Virus record (IMG/VR): IMGVR_UViG_3300027983_000045
Location: 1-36,678 of that record
Strand: one strand, 5' to 3'
DNA length: 36,678 nt
Origin: a virus
In this document: positions 10,707 to 19,260 of the stretch, piece after piece
Layout: each line of letters starts with the position of its first letter
Numbering within the stretch: the stretch's first letter is position 1
Translations under genes and position numbers: made by a program
The notes under the pieces: generated by a model
The model's input: the letters and a program-made list of their open reading frames with translations, nothing else
Database searches by the model: none
Told to the model about the DNA's origin: nothing

Positions 10707-10997
10707 TTATTTATTTATATTAGAACACGTTCCGTTTATTACATAATCATATGGTATCATTGAATAGTCGTTGCATAGGTTGTTAATTAGTGAGTCTGAC
10801 TGCTTCTGTGCTGAGTAGAAAGCCGTTTCTCTCGCTCTCTTCTCTTGTTTTATTTGTTCGATTTCAATTGTTGTCGCATCCATAGTATTATCGAGTGCAG
10901 AGTTCATGGTTTCAATCATTCTATTCTTATGGTGGATATTCAATCCTGATACTATAGTAACTATTAGTAGCATAGCTCGTCAGATGTATTTTTGCAT
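10707..10997 (-). CDS. Membrane-anchored coiled-coil protein, i-spanin candidate
   Basis: 96 residues. An N-terminal membrane segment (GRAMLLIVTIVSGLNI, about residues 6-21) is followed by a long charged helix (IEIEQIKQEKRARETAF) and a C-terminal tail with two Cys. This Rz-like architecture and the position directly after the lysozyme (ATG 10997 overlaps or abuts its TAATAATG end) suggest an inner-membrane spanin or other lysis accessory. No partner lipoprotein was found, so spanin is an inference from topology and context. Confidence 0.55.
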
Positions 10998-10999
10998 TA

Positions 11000-11644
11000 T
11001 TAAATATTGTTACAAATAAATACTTTGCTCTTTTCTTTTGGTCTAAATATGTTTAGTATTATTCACAACCAGCTGTCTACTTGGACGTACTGGTCTACTC
11101 TTACGTCAGCAACTCGAGTACATTCTTTTTTGTATCAGTCGTTTATTTTTATTCATTCATCTATTGCTGGGTTGTATATTAGTCACTCATTATACATATC
11201 TCGCTCTGCGGTTCTTCTTTTAGTGAGTCACCTAATAGGTGTACATACTCCGCCATTACATACTTTATCGTGAGCTAACCAATTATATTTGGTAGTCATT
11301 CTACTTATGCTTCTATAACAAGATGGACAGTTATAATAGAGTGATACAAGTGCTGATAGCTGATTTACGTTTAAGTTATTTTCTCACATTACCTTGTCTA
11401 CTCTCCGTTCTAATTCTTTGTTGAATCTTGTCCATGCTTGTTCGTGGTCTATAGTTTCTCCTGCATAAGACTTGGTTCAAAATCATATAGCGTGTCATGC
11501 TCAGTCTGGATATGCAACATACCTTACTCATTCGTATTTGCGTATAAACTCGGACGATTTCTCAATGACCTCACCTCTTAGGTCAGAAGCAAAACACACA
11601 TTACCAAGACTTACAAGAGCAAGTCAGAATAGAATAACTTTCAT
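11000..11644 (-). CDS. Endolysin: GH24 (T4-type) lysozyme with signal peptide
   Basis: 214 residues. A Sec-type signal (MKVILFGLALVSLGNVCFA, then SD) precedes a phage lysozyme domain: FIRKYEGVRYVAYPDGAG with catalytic Glu38 and Asp47, then HAIGFGT. Helical QLSALVSLYYNC and GLTKRRTAERDMYN follow as in the family. The position of the conserved catalytic Thr (T26 in T4 lysozyme) is Ala52, an unusual change that could alter the mechanism. About 45 extra C-terminal residues include a hydrophobic patch (DSWLGIILNIF). It hydrolyses peptidoglycan; the signal implies export by the host Sec system instead of holin-dependent release. Confidence 0.88.
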
Positions 11645-11726
11645 AGGTTGGATAAGGAATTAAGATACCTATTATAGGTATTAGACAACTTGTCTATTTC
11701 TACCACTGGGGTAGATTGTAGATAAG
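11645..11726. promoter_or_regulatory. Intergenic palindrome cluster upstream of the lysozyme
   Basis: Three short inverted repeats sit side by side: ATACCTA-TTA-TAGGTAT near 11663-11679, AGACAA-C-TTGTCT near 11680-11693, and CTACC/GGTAG near 11699-11714. No gene covers this stretch. They could form hairpins in the lysis mRNA or be protein-binding sites that time lysis. The repeats are visible; the function is a guess. Confidence 0.4.
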
Positions 11727-11909
11727 TTATACAAGCTCTCAATCAAAGGTATCTTTGACAGAATCTCAAATATCCTCTAATTTATTGAGCGTTTTTGATC
11801 TATCAAACGTGTTATTGTCTGTCACTGCATCTATAACATCTCATCCAATAGCTAGTGGTAGGGTTACTACATTCACAACTGTGGATAGTAATCATGATAA
11901 TAATCACAT
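11727..11909 (-). CDS. Small hydrophobic protein, holin candidate
   Basis: 60 residues. The N-terminal half is hydrophobic (MGLLSGLLSTVVNVVTLPL, then AIGGDVIDAV) and the C-terminal half charged (DRSKTLNKLEDIGDSVKD). Size, hydrophobicity and position immediately upstream of the lysozyme suggest a holin or lysis-timing membrane protein. A second candidate, BhlA-like, lies at 23562-23792. The family is not recognised. Confidence 0.55.
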
Positions 11910-11947
11910 AGTAATAGTTAGTAAGTAATTAAATATTAAGCATAGAT

Positions 11948-12036
11948 GCTTATATAAGTGCAATAGGAATTGAACCTATGACCACGCTACTGATTGTGGT
12001 GTAGCTCTACCACTGAGCTTATACACTTATATAAGC
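11948..12036 (-). tRNA. tRNA-like element with an extended acceptor helix and a poor anticodon arm
   Basis: On the minus strand a textbook T-arm (ATAGG-TTCAATT-CCTAT) and D-arm (GCTC-AGTGGTA-GAGC) are joined by an acceptor stem AAGTGTA/TGCACTT. The acceptor is prolonged outward by the perfect arms 11948-11960 and 12024-12036 to about 15 bp, and there is no CCA. The anticodon arm is poor. With canonical spacing the stem is CACCA/TAGCG with two A-C mismatches and the loop lacks U33; ACCAC/GTGGT or GCTAC/GTAGC can pair but leave 10-nt loops. The loop region includes TCA, the triplet that would read TGA, though not in a standard position. It may be a decayed tRNA, a tRNA mimic or a processing signal before the lysis genes. 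Confidence 0.5.
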
Positions 12037-12063
12037 ACCTCCCCTTAGTGAGATGATGGGTTA

Positions 12064-12525
12064 TTAACAATATTGATTAGTATTTTTTTTGTCTAGGTTT
12101 CTGAATAAATTTCTACGTTGTAATATGATTCTATTTATTTCTTTGTTCCTTTCCTTATTATTCTCTAGCTCTTCTTGTAAGTCCGTTATTTTGACTCAAT
12201 CTATACTATCTTTAGTTCGTGTCTTTCCATCATAGTTACATGATCGTACTGGTGATAATGGTTTAGTCTGACTTGGATTATGTTTAGTTCGTTTCTCTCG
12301 TTGATCGAGAGTGATCATGGTTGGGTTGTTTTTAAATGCTGTTCTATGGTAATGAACGTCTGCTCATAAGTCTGTAGTTCAATTATATCCGTAGTAATTC
12401 CAGATATCACCTCTAGTCTCATGATAAAATTTATTAAACCACGATAAAAAATCATCTCGTCTAGGATCTACTGAGTTTCTGATTACCCAGTATTTTGGGA
12501 ATCATAATTTTTCGTGTTCGGTCAT
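12064..12525 (-). CDS. Hypothetical protein with C-terminal coiled coil
   Basis: 153 residues, not recognised. The N-terminal part is aromatic (LGFPKYWVIRNSVDPRRDD, then FLSWFNKFYHETRGDIWNYY). The middle holds FKNNPTMITLDQREKRT, a motif almost repeated in the 44-residue protein at 12937-13071, and then NPSQTK. The C-terminus is a helical, probably coiled-coil segment (LQEELENNKERNKEINR). Located between the tRNA-like element and a membrane-protein gene. Confidence 0.6.
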
Positions 12526-12526
12526 A

Positions 12527-12826
12527 TTAGTTGGGTTCGTTAGTAAATCAAAGGCACAATACTTGCGTATTCATATAGCTAGGGTATAGCTTGTTTATTT
12601 TATATTGTATAACCATTTTTCTTAATCAAGTGGAGTATATCCACATAGACTGCAATCTTTGCATTTGATATGATTTTATTTCATAATTGAAGCAATCATA
12701 TCCGTTGTTTGTAATACGGGCATCTACGGTTTGAGCGTTAGCATGACCGAAGAATACAATTAGTCAGATCACTACGATAATAAAATATACAACGCAAAAT
12801 ACGATAAAGTTTTGTTTGTTTGTCAT
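12527..12826 (-). CDS. Secreted or membrane-anchored small protein
   Basis: 99 residues. An N-terminal hydrophobic segment (FIVFCVVYFIIVVIGLIVF) ending GHANAQTVDA looks like a signal peptide with an Ala-x-Ala cleavage site; the mature part holds several Cys and Tyr (NGYDCFNYEIKSYQ). Not recognised. A periplasmic or envelope role, perhaps in lysis or superinfection control, is possible. It is the first gene after the promoter at 12863-12891. Confidence 0.55.
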
Positions 12827-12862
12827 TTGTGTGTAGAATTAGTAATTAAAGTTACTGTATTT

Positions 12863-12891
12863 ATTATATCCCTATCACTTAAAAAAAGCAA
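12863..12891 (-). promoter_or_regulatory. Sigma-70-type promoter, leftward
   Basis: On the minus strand TTGCTT (12886-12891), a 17-base spacer and a perfect TATAAT (12863-12868). The flanking AATAGATTTGCTTTTTT is shared with the promoter at 15916-15944, which argues for a conserved phage promoter class. It precedes the membrane-protein, lysis and later genes. Confidence 0.8.
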
Positions 12892-12936
12892 ATCTATTGT
12901 TAATAATTGAGTAAGGTGGCTTGACAATTGGGATAA

Positions 12937-13071
12937 TTAAGGTGTCTGACTTGGCTCTTGTGTTCGCTTCTCCCAGTCATCGAGGGTGATTAGTGTGGGG
13001 TTATTTTGGAAGTTTTTTGAGAAGGTACAAACGTTCGATCATCATTTAAGTCAGATTAAATAAATACTCAT
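12937..13071 (-). CDS. Small protein sharing the NNPTxITLD motif
   Basis: 44 residues: a hydrophobic start (MSIYLIGLKGG), then FQNNPTLITLDDWEKRT and the C-terminal EPSQTP. The central motif nearly matches residues in the 153-residue protein at 12064-12525, so the two may be diverged fragments of one family. Function unknown. Confidence 0.45.
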
Positions 13072-13073
13072 AA

Positions 13074-13134
13074 GTTAATTAATACACCCTACCAATTCTA
13101 CAAACAAGGTGTATTAATTAACCCGTAAGGGTTA
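13074..13134. terminator. Large hairpins between an early gene and the OB-fold gene
   Basis: A perfect 15-bp inverted repeat, GTTAATTAATACACC (13074-13088) and its complement (13108-13122), encloses 19 bases. It overlaps a second hairpin, TTAACCC-GTAA-GGGTTAA (13117-13134), whose right arm contains the TAA of the OB-fold gene. The short one, with a GNRA-like tetraloop, resembles an RNA stabiliser or weak terminator; there is no strong U-tract on either side. A protein-binding operator is an alternative. Confidence 0.5.
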
Positions 13135-13428
13135 AAATGCAAAATCTTCTAGTTTGGGTTCACTAAGTGTTTCAATTATATATCAGTTGTTGTTCTGATA
13201 GAATCTGTAGTTGTATTCGCTTGTTCTAGCGTTAAAAGTTACGGCGACCTCTGAGCCTACTTCTAAGTGTTCTACTAGGGCAACTTTCTCTTCTCCCATC
13301 CAGTCAATCAATACACTTTCAGGATACATGTCTTTGATTTCTTCCACTACGATAGATATCTTAGGAGTATCCTTTTGTCATACAATAATTTTAGGTGTTA
13401 CTGCTTTTACGATTCATTGAAAATTCAT
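13132..13428 (-). CDS. OB-fold ssDNA-binding-like protein (DUF3127 type)
   Basis: 98 residues. The pattern GIVKAVTPKIIVGQKDTPK, VLIDWMGEEKVALVEHLEVG, SEVAVTFNARTSEYNYRFY, GYIIET matches the five-strand layout of DUF3127 proteins, small phage and Bacteroidetes OB-folds thought to bind single-stranded DNA. The acidic C-terminus (EPKLEDFAF), ending in Phe, resembles the interaction tail of SSB. Position beside the RecT/exonuclease pair supports a recombination-replication role. Family assignment is by pattern only. Confidence 0.68.
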
Positions 13429-13482
13429 GATTATAATAATAATAATATAATAAATTATTTTAGAGACTTTTCGGTCTTATTT

Positions 13483-13806
13483 TTATGATATTTCGAATAA
13501 TCAATACTTTTTAGAATACGATAGTTGATTTTTTAATGAAGAAAACAATCTAAAAAATCAGCTTGGTAATAAATCTATTTTCCGTTTTCTTTGTTTATTT
13601 ATTGATAATAATATCTCTAATATATCAGAAGATCCAAACACCATTCCAATTACATTAGTTCCTCTTACTATAATGATTTTCATATTCATAAATCAGCTAT
13701 CATGTTCTTCTTCTGTTGGTATCAATATAACACTATCGAATAGTCATATATCTTGACCTTCTCATATTTCAGGTGTAGCTAGTATTTCTTCTTTTGTTCA
13801 AAACAT
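13483..13806 (-). CDS. Hypothetical protein
   Basis: 107 residues, not recognised. An N-terminal acidic half (FGTKEEILATPEIGEGQDIG, DSVILIPTEEEHDSG), a beta stretch (MNMKIIIVRGTNVIGMVFG) and a basic C-terminus (INKQRKRKIDLLPSG). An RTCTGAYT motif (13830-13837) lies 24 nt before the ATG. The 54 bases after its stop (13429-13482) are AT-rich without a clear signal. Confidence 0.55.
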
Positions 13807-13836
13807 TTGTAGTTTATGATAATTAAATAGTCTGAC

Positions 13837-14163
13837 TTACATATCTTGTACTAACTTAGCGATTGCACTATCAATATTATCTCCTTTGCCTTGTCAGTCT
13901 CTCGCTTGATAATAAGTTTTGCTGACTTGTTTTTCGTTTGACTCTGCTTTGATTAGTTCCTCTTTTCGTGTTTGATAGAGGTCTCGATCTTCTTTGTGTT
14001 TTACGATGAATAATGCTTCAGCTTTTACTTTACTGTTTCAATCTATTACATATTGAGCTTCTGTCTCCCTGCGGATCTTGTTGGCTTTGTTAAACTCTAC
14101 TGCCACTTCTGTGAGGTGGCGTTCTGTAGTAGTTCGATAAATTAGTAATTCGTCTAGTGTCAT
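13837..14163 (-). CDS. Hypothetical helical protein
   Basis: 108 residues, not recognised. Highly charged and helical: LDELLIYRTTTERHLTEVAV, EFNKANKIRRETEAQYV, LYQTRKEELIKAESNEKQV. Length and style resemble recombination-cluster accessory proteins. ATG 14163 overlaps the 3' end of the exonuclease gene by 10 nt, so co-translation is likely. Confidence 0.58.
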
Positions 14164-14744
14164 AATTTATTGATAATTTCTAAAATCTGACTTTTTCACG
14201 ATACAAATCACTTTGCTAGCTTATCTTGAGCGTCAGGGTCAATATGTACCCTCTTGATCCGCAGTGATTGCTTGTAGTTTGGATTGTAAGCCACGAAGTC
14301 ACACCATTGGCGACCAGAGACGTACATTTGCATTTGCATCTGTCGTACGTATCCTGTGTCGATCTTACCGTTTAGTATCAGTTCAAAGTGTACTTTATCG
14401 CTTTGACATTTGATCTCCAGAAGTCATTCATTATTAACCAGTCCATCGGGACTACATCATACGTGTTCATCGTATTCAATAAATCAAACTTCTGTAACTT
14501 GATTTCCTGTTTCAAGCTCATACATTCATCTTGCAAGGGGTTCAAGCTCGTGTCATCTATCAGTGTGTGCATTGCTGTGGTGCTCTTTTTCTGCACTGCT
14601 GTAATGTTCTGACATCATCTCTTTAATGTATGTTTCTAATCATTTTCCATTAGATCCTATTGCCTGTGCGTGGCTTGCAGTCATTTTGAGTTGTCTGACT
14701 GCAAATCGTTCTGGAGTTCATTGATCTATGTTGTGGATTTTCAT
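14154..14744 (-). CDS. YqaJ/lambda-type exonuclease
   Basis: 196 residues, typical for the YqaJ family. It carries DRGHELEPLARGMYELETG (metal-site region), GCSPDGLVNNEGLLEIKC with the catalytic D and E-x-K, then YVRQMQMQMYVSGRQWCD with the Gln-rich helix. The nuclease digests the 5' strand of duplex ends to give 3' overhangs for the annealing partner, RecT, encoded directly upstream with an 19-nt overlap. The N-terminal HNIDQGTPERF also fits. Several key glycines (SGxG, GCS) are TGA. Confidence 0.9.
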
Positions 14745-15496
14745 TTGATAATTTTAGAACGTTCTAAAAGGTAATTGTCCAAATCTTTTCATTTTCATGT
14801 GTTGTCTGTTGCGTATTTTCTTAGTGCATCAATATCATCAATTAAATCAATTACAGATTTGTGGTCAATATCTATGTCTCAGTTATCTAATGAGTGGTTT
14901 TGATTATCTTGATCTTCGATTGTTTCAAATATATCGTTAAAGTGAGTTTTGCATGCTTTTTTCATTACCGTTTTCATACACATCTCGGCAAACCACGCAC
15001 TCCAGATATAATCTTGTTTTGCTGTTTTTCTGTGTTTTTCAAGATCTAACTTTCAAAGAGTTGTTAAAAACTCTCATCTTTTGTTTTTGATTACAACGTA
15101 AGCTCATACAATGTTATCATCTTTTTTTGCAAATGGATCAGCGATATTGTGTGTGTAGTTTATTGATCAACTAGATTTATCAAATTTGATATCATCTCAT
15201 TCGTGGACTAGTTCTATATCAACCATTGACTCGGGATATGCTAGTAGCATCATATTCTTAAGTGCTACGTAATCATAGCTTATTCATGTTGATTGTATAC
15301 TAATATGTTTTCAGTCTAGGTGTAAGCCTGTTTGCTTTACTTGCATAAAGTAGTTTATATATTGATCATCCAGAACATTCTTAGCTCGTGGGTTTATTAG
15401 AGTTCAATCTCTCTTTTTTTCTGTTTTGAGTTTTGTTACATATCTTATGTATAAGTCCACTAATTTATTGTCATATGATGATAGTTGTTTTTGCAT
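14726..15496 (-). CDS. recT: RecT-family single-strand annealing protein
   Basis: 256 residues, near the RecT norm of about 270. The core is GAYVVIKNKRGEFLTTLGKL, DLEKHRKTAKQDYIWSAW and FAEMCMKTVMKKACKTHF, matching the conserved block of RecT/Redbeta-type annealases. An acidic C-terminus (DIDIDHKSVIDLIDDIDALR) follows. It anneals the 3' overhangs produced by the adjacent exonuclease, driving phage recombination and concatemer formation. It is read from ATG 15496; its stop lies inside the exonuclease start region. Confidence 0.9.
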
Positions 15497-15520
15497 AATA
15501 TAAATATTCATAATAAATAA

Positions 15521-15793
15521 TTAGTCTCAATTATAACTCCTACTTGATACTTCTGTTGCTTTATATTTTCTGTGATCTGCATATTCTTTTTTCTTCCATT
15601 CTGGTCGTAATGTTTCACGATCATATTCTATCTCGTGTGCTTGTATTGGTAAGTCTCTAGTGTCGTATCACAATAGTCTTGATTGATATTCTCTTAGAGT
15701 TTTTCTAATATTTTGTCTTGCTTCACCTGTTACTTCTCGTTGTTTTTCGTCTAGTATGTGGCACTGTGCTTGTAGTCGTTGATCGTAGGTCAT
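15521..15793 (-). CDS. Hypothetical charged protein
   Basis: 90 residues, not recognised. Strongly charged and helical (MTYDQRLQAQCHILDEKQRE, NIRKTLREYQSRLLG, RPEWKKKEYADHRKYKA). An RTCTGAYT-type motif (15821-15828) lies 28 nt before ATG 15793, in the ACCAATG start context shared by several genes here. First substantial gene after the promoter at 15916-15944, upstream of recT. Confidence 0.57.
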
Positions 15794-15826
15794 TGGTGTA
15801 GAATTGGTAATAAATACTTGGTCTGA

Positions 15827-15901
15827 TTAGCTCGAGTGTCTTGCACTACTGGTGGCTGGTCAGAGATTATCAGGGTACTTCGTGCTGGGTAGCTCCTCCA
15901 T
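15827..15901 (-). CDS. Possible leader peptide
   Basis: A 24-codon ORF (MEELPSTKYPDNLGP and onward) that begins about 15 nt after the -10 box of the promoter at 15916-15944. It could be a near-leaderless message or an upstream peptide; there is no support beyond position and an intact frame. Confidence 0.3.
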
Positions 15902-15915
15902 AACTTGATGTTCTT

Positions 15916-15944
15916 ATTATACACATTAGGTTGTAAAAAAGCAA
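15916..15944 (-). promoter_or_regulatory. Sigma-70-type promoter, leftward (recombination genes)
   Basis: Minus strand: TTGCTT (15939-15944), a 17-base spacer and a perfect TATAAT (15916-15921). It shares AATAGATTTGCTTTTTT with the promoter at 12863-12891. It lies between the 70-residue gene and the recT block and should drive recT, the exonuclease and following genes. Confidence 0.82.
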
Positions 15945-15964
15945 ATCTATTTTATTTTTTATAT

Positions 15965-16177
15965 TTACTTATTATAATTAGAATATATAATCTTACTATC
16001 ATATCATAGATCGTATAGTTTAACTAGTGTTTGGTCATTTATTCATTTTCAAGAAAATATTCTTTTTCGCATTCAATACTCTAACTTTGTTCTTTTTTCT
16101 AGTTTAGATGCATCTATTGTCTCGTATAGATATTTTGTCTGTTGTAATAGATTATCTAAGTTTATTTTGTGGATCAT
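15965..16177 (-). CDS. Small hypothetical protein
   Basis: 70 residues, not recognised; Lys/Tyr/Leu-rich with a helical N-terminus (INLDNLLQQTKYLYETIDA) and a C-terminal DLGYDSKIIYSNYNK. An RTCTGAYT motif lies 21 nt before its ATG, overlapping the upstream stop. The stop is followed by the promoter for the recT block. Confidence 0.55.
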
Positions 16178-16193
16178 TTATTTTTATAAATAA

Positions 16194-16544
16194 TTAAATC
16201 TGACTTTCGTCAATGTTGGCTAAGAAGTAATCTAGTTTTTGATTTGCGGTGAGCATAGAAATCGCCATATAATGGTATTGTAATTCTTGTACCCGAGTAT
16301 CCTCGATATAAATAAATCCAAATGATTCGTCCGTTGGTGTTCTCCACTTGACCGCTTCCATGAGTCAACTGTCTATAGATAAAAGTTCGTGGTAAGAGAT
16401 AGATTTATGGTTTCAGTTTATGAAGTAAATTAGATTAGATGGATAACACTCTCGCTCATCGTATTTAGCAAAATCTAATAGTTTTCATTTATGAGATGAC
16501 TCGTACTTTTTGATGATTAGCTTTAGTTTTTCGTATTTATTCAT
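16194..16544 (-). CDS. Hypothetical protein
   Basis: 116 residues, not recognised. NKYEKLKLIIKKYESSHKG at the N-terminus, aromatic SNLIYFINGNHKSISYHELL in the middle, and SFGFIYIEDTRVQELQYHYM further on, ending ESQI. An RTCTGAYT motif (16571-16578) lies 27 nt before the ATG, with an ACCAATG start context. Sits just downstream of the PrimPol-helicase gene. Confidence 0.56.
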
Positions 16545-16563
16545 TGGTTGTATAAAAATAAAG

Positions 16564-16611
16564 TTATTTAGTCTGACTAGGTTGTGTTTTATTACTTATA
16601 TTAATTGGCAT
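16564..16611 (-). CDS. Fifteen-residue peptide ending PSQTK
   Basis: The frame MPINISNKTQPSQTK starts inside the stop region of the PrimPol-helicase gene and ends before the next gene. It is too short to be confident, but the terminal PSQTK recurs at the ends of other small proteins here (EPSQTP at 12937, KASQTK at 20473), so either the peptide or its DNA is conserved. Confidence 0.28.
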   Translation of the reverse strand: MPINISNKTQPSQTK

Positions 16612-16615
16612 TGTT

Positions 16616-18400
16616 TTAAGGGTTATAAATAATACGTTCTCTATTCTCTCGTCTGAAGTTAACTTCTGTTTTTTTAGTGAACTTATCTTTTGTTAGTATT
16701 GCCTTTGTATATCTTACATCGTCATAGTCATCGGTTTCCATAGTCATAGTTATTAATGTATTTGATAAGTTAAGTATCTTTTTGGATCACTCCATTACTC
16801 AACTCTTATTGGTGTGATGTAGTTGTACTATGGTTACTCATGTTTTCTGACATAGCTCTTGTAGCTTTATCATAGCTTTGTTCTGGTTACTGTATGCGTT
16901 CTCATCACTATTACCGTTTATCATTGAAAATGTATCAAGTATAATAAATCAGTATCATTCTTTATTTTTATCTAATATCATTTGAACTAAGTCATCAAGA
17001 TCTATTCATCAAGGTTTATTAGCATAATCGAAATTTCATAGATAGTTTTTAACATAAGCATTAAGTTTTTTCTGCTCTTCTGGACTTAATGGGTCAAGAT
17101 CAGTTATGTTTCTTTTACGCTTTCAATTCATAAATAACCAATTGTTTGTGGCTACTTGCTCGATTCCAAACTCTAAGTTTATGTATAGACACTTTTTACC
17201 TCTCTTAATGTTCCTTGCGATCATATCCATAGCAAATGTTGTTTTACCAGTGTTAGACTCGGCGACTATTGTTACAAGCTCACCACTCATAACACAATCA
17301 AAAGTATCGTCAAATATATCATCTGGGAATAAGTATCATTGTATCTCGAAATCCCTAGTTTCTATCTCTGTTTGTTCCGTAAGCTTCATAGATGTGTTGA
17401 TGCTATACTTACTAGCAAACCAATCAATTGTTGCTTTCCTGTCTCAGTCCATCATCTCAAAACATATAAGCTCAAACGGTGTAAATGTTGTGCGTGTAGT
17501 TTTTATCAAACTAGATCATTGATTGTACACTACGTTGTATGGTTTATATACGTATGCTCACATGTTCTTGTGTGGCTCTTTAAGAGTTATGACTTCTCCG
17601 TCGTCCTGCGTTGCAGTCACTCACCGTACATATTCTGCTATTTCTTGTACAGGTATAGAGTTGATCTCTGTCCACATATCGTCTGACTTCTTGTACGTTC
17701 CCTTAATCTCTCTCTTTGCTTCAACCTTTTCCTTTTTTTCTTTGGCTTCTTCTTCCTTATACATATCTGCAAGCTGTTCTAGCATATCAAACGTTTCACT
17801 GTCTTTGTCTTCGAACCACAATATCTCAGCTTCTGTTGGTCATAAATCATATTTAATTAACTTAGTCTCTTTCTTTCTTGGGTTTATAGTTCATGGTAAT
17901 CTCATTATTCTCGATAAGTTTGTACACGCTGGGTCACAAACAAATCATAGATCTTTTATAATGTGATTTATATTACTCTGTAATTGTTTTATTCAGTTTT
18001 GATAAACTGATCTTTCAAACTCTCTCTCTTTACCCGTCCAGTATATGTGTAATCAATTTCAGCTGTCCACTAATGCACAATAATCATCATATCACTTAAG
18101 TGAAAGCCTTACTACAATCTCACCAAACACTTTTCTCATGTCTTCTTGGCTAATAACCTCTCATGTTGCTAGATAGTGATCATTTCTTATGTCAATATCA
18201 ATAGCTAAATATTTCTTTAATCATATATCGCTATCATCGCAACGCTTATCCATTTGGCTTTTTATACCTCAGCAGAAATATATATTACTTTTACCATTAG
18301 TTTCACTAAACTTAACTGGAGCATTTAGGGTGCTCACTTGCATATTGCTTGTTCCTTTAAGGTGTTTGAGAAAATCAATCACTTTTTGTTTATTTTGCAT
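16616..18400 (-). CDS. PrimPol-type primase fused to a DnaB/RecA-fold helicase
   Basis: 594 residues. N-terminal archaeo-eukaryotic primase domain: YLAIDIDIRND with the DxD metal site (Asp68, Asp70), DSGNGLHIYW with the SGxGxH motif (113-118), and NLSRIMRLPGTINPRKK (about 161-177), the R-L-P-G-T-x-N motif of phage primases. A charged linker (EEEAKEKKEKVEAKREI) leads to a RecA-fold ATPase: GELVTIVAESNTGKTTF (Walker A, about residue 385), FIILDTFSM (Walker B) and GVTIVQLHHTNKSG. Together they should prime and unwind the phage origin. TGA supplies glycines inside SGNG, G-V-T-I and others. It overlaps the upstream initiator by 11 nt. Confidence 0.9.
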
Positions 18401-19241
18401 TGATTATGGAGTTATGCAATAAGGTTGTTTTTTCATCTCTTATTTCCTTAAATATTAATTTTCAATCAAACTGAGGAAAACTTTCGCCAAATCATCTCTT
18501 TGCTTCTGCATTCTTTCAATCAAGTATTAGTTTTCTACATACTTCTTTTATTCTATTTTTCATCATTACTGGATTGTGAACTAATCACTTAACCCATCTT
18601 TGACTTGCTTTTACATATTGTCAGCTAACTAATCAATAGATAATTTCAAATTGTAACAGTTTAGCTTCTTGTATAATAATTATTTTATCTACCTTGCTTT
18701 CTTTATATGAACTATATGTTTTCTTTTTGTCTCATGATCTTGCGTGGGGGAACTGCTTTCGGAAGCTTTCAAAATCATCTGAATAAGAAAACACACCTTT
18801 ATTAATTGTATTACTATCTTCTTTTTGTTCTTCTCATTCTTTACATTCTTTAGTTGTTGTTATTTGTTTGTTGTTTGTTTGTTGTTTGTTTGTTGGTTTG
18901 TTTGTTATTTGTTTGTTATTTTCACAATCTAAATCATTGTAATCGCAGTACTTGACTAGTGTTATCATAGTATATTTGTTTGTTGATTCCTTTGTTATTT
19001 CGTTTGTTACAATTAGCTTATCTAATGATAATCTTATTTTCTGTGGTGATAGTTTTAGATCAGTTGCCAGATGCTCAATACTAGTGATAAATGATCATCT
19101 TAATATTGTGATTCAACGCCAACTCTTATCGGAGTGATTAGCAAGTAAAGTACAATGTAAAAATAGTCTAACTGTATTTGCATCAGTATATCGTTCTCGT
19201 TCTGTGATCTTCCTATGTAGTTTAATTCGTCAGATACTCAT
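18390..19241 (-). CDS. Replication initiator / replisome organiser
   Basis: 283 residues. The N-terminal winged HTH (GRIKLHRKITERERY, LRGSFITSIEHLATDLKLSP, KIRLSLDKLIVTNEI, KYTMITLVKYCDY) is the classic start of phage replisome organisers that bind the origin. An Asn/Thr/Lys/Gln linker encoded by an 11-nt repeat follows. The C-terminal part (SDDFESFRKQFPHARSG, QRWVKGLVHNPVMMKNRIKE) resembles the distal domain of these proteins, which contacts the helicase or its loader. It sits directly upstream of the PrimPol-helicase and directly downstream of a structured leader RNA. Confidence 0.82.
18863..18918. repeat. 11-nt minisatellite in the initiator linker
   Basis: Five units of TTTGTTTGTTR on the plus strand, at 18863, 18874, 18885, 18897 and 18908; the third unit carries one extra G. 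The repeat encodes the Asn/Thr/Lys/Gln linker of the replication initiator. Because 11 is not a multiple of 3, gain or loss of one unit would shift the frame and truncate the C-terminal domain. Confidence 0.85.
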
Positions 19242-19260
19242 TTTTTTGTTCAAAAATAAA

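Noticed and set aside
17106-17966. Overlapping plus-strand ORFs of 115-147 codons
   Set aside because: They mirror the PrimPol-helicase gene, whose motifs are unmistakable on the minus strand.
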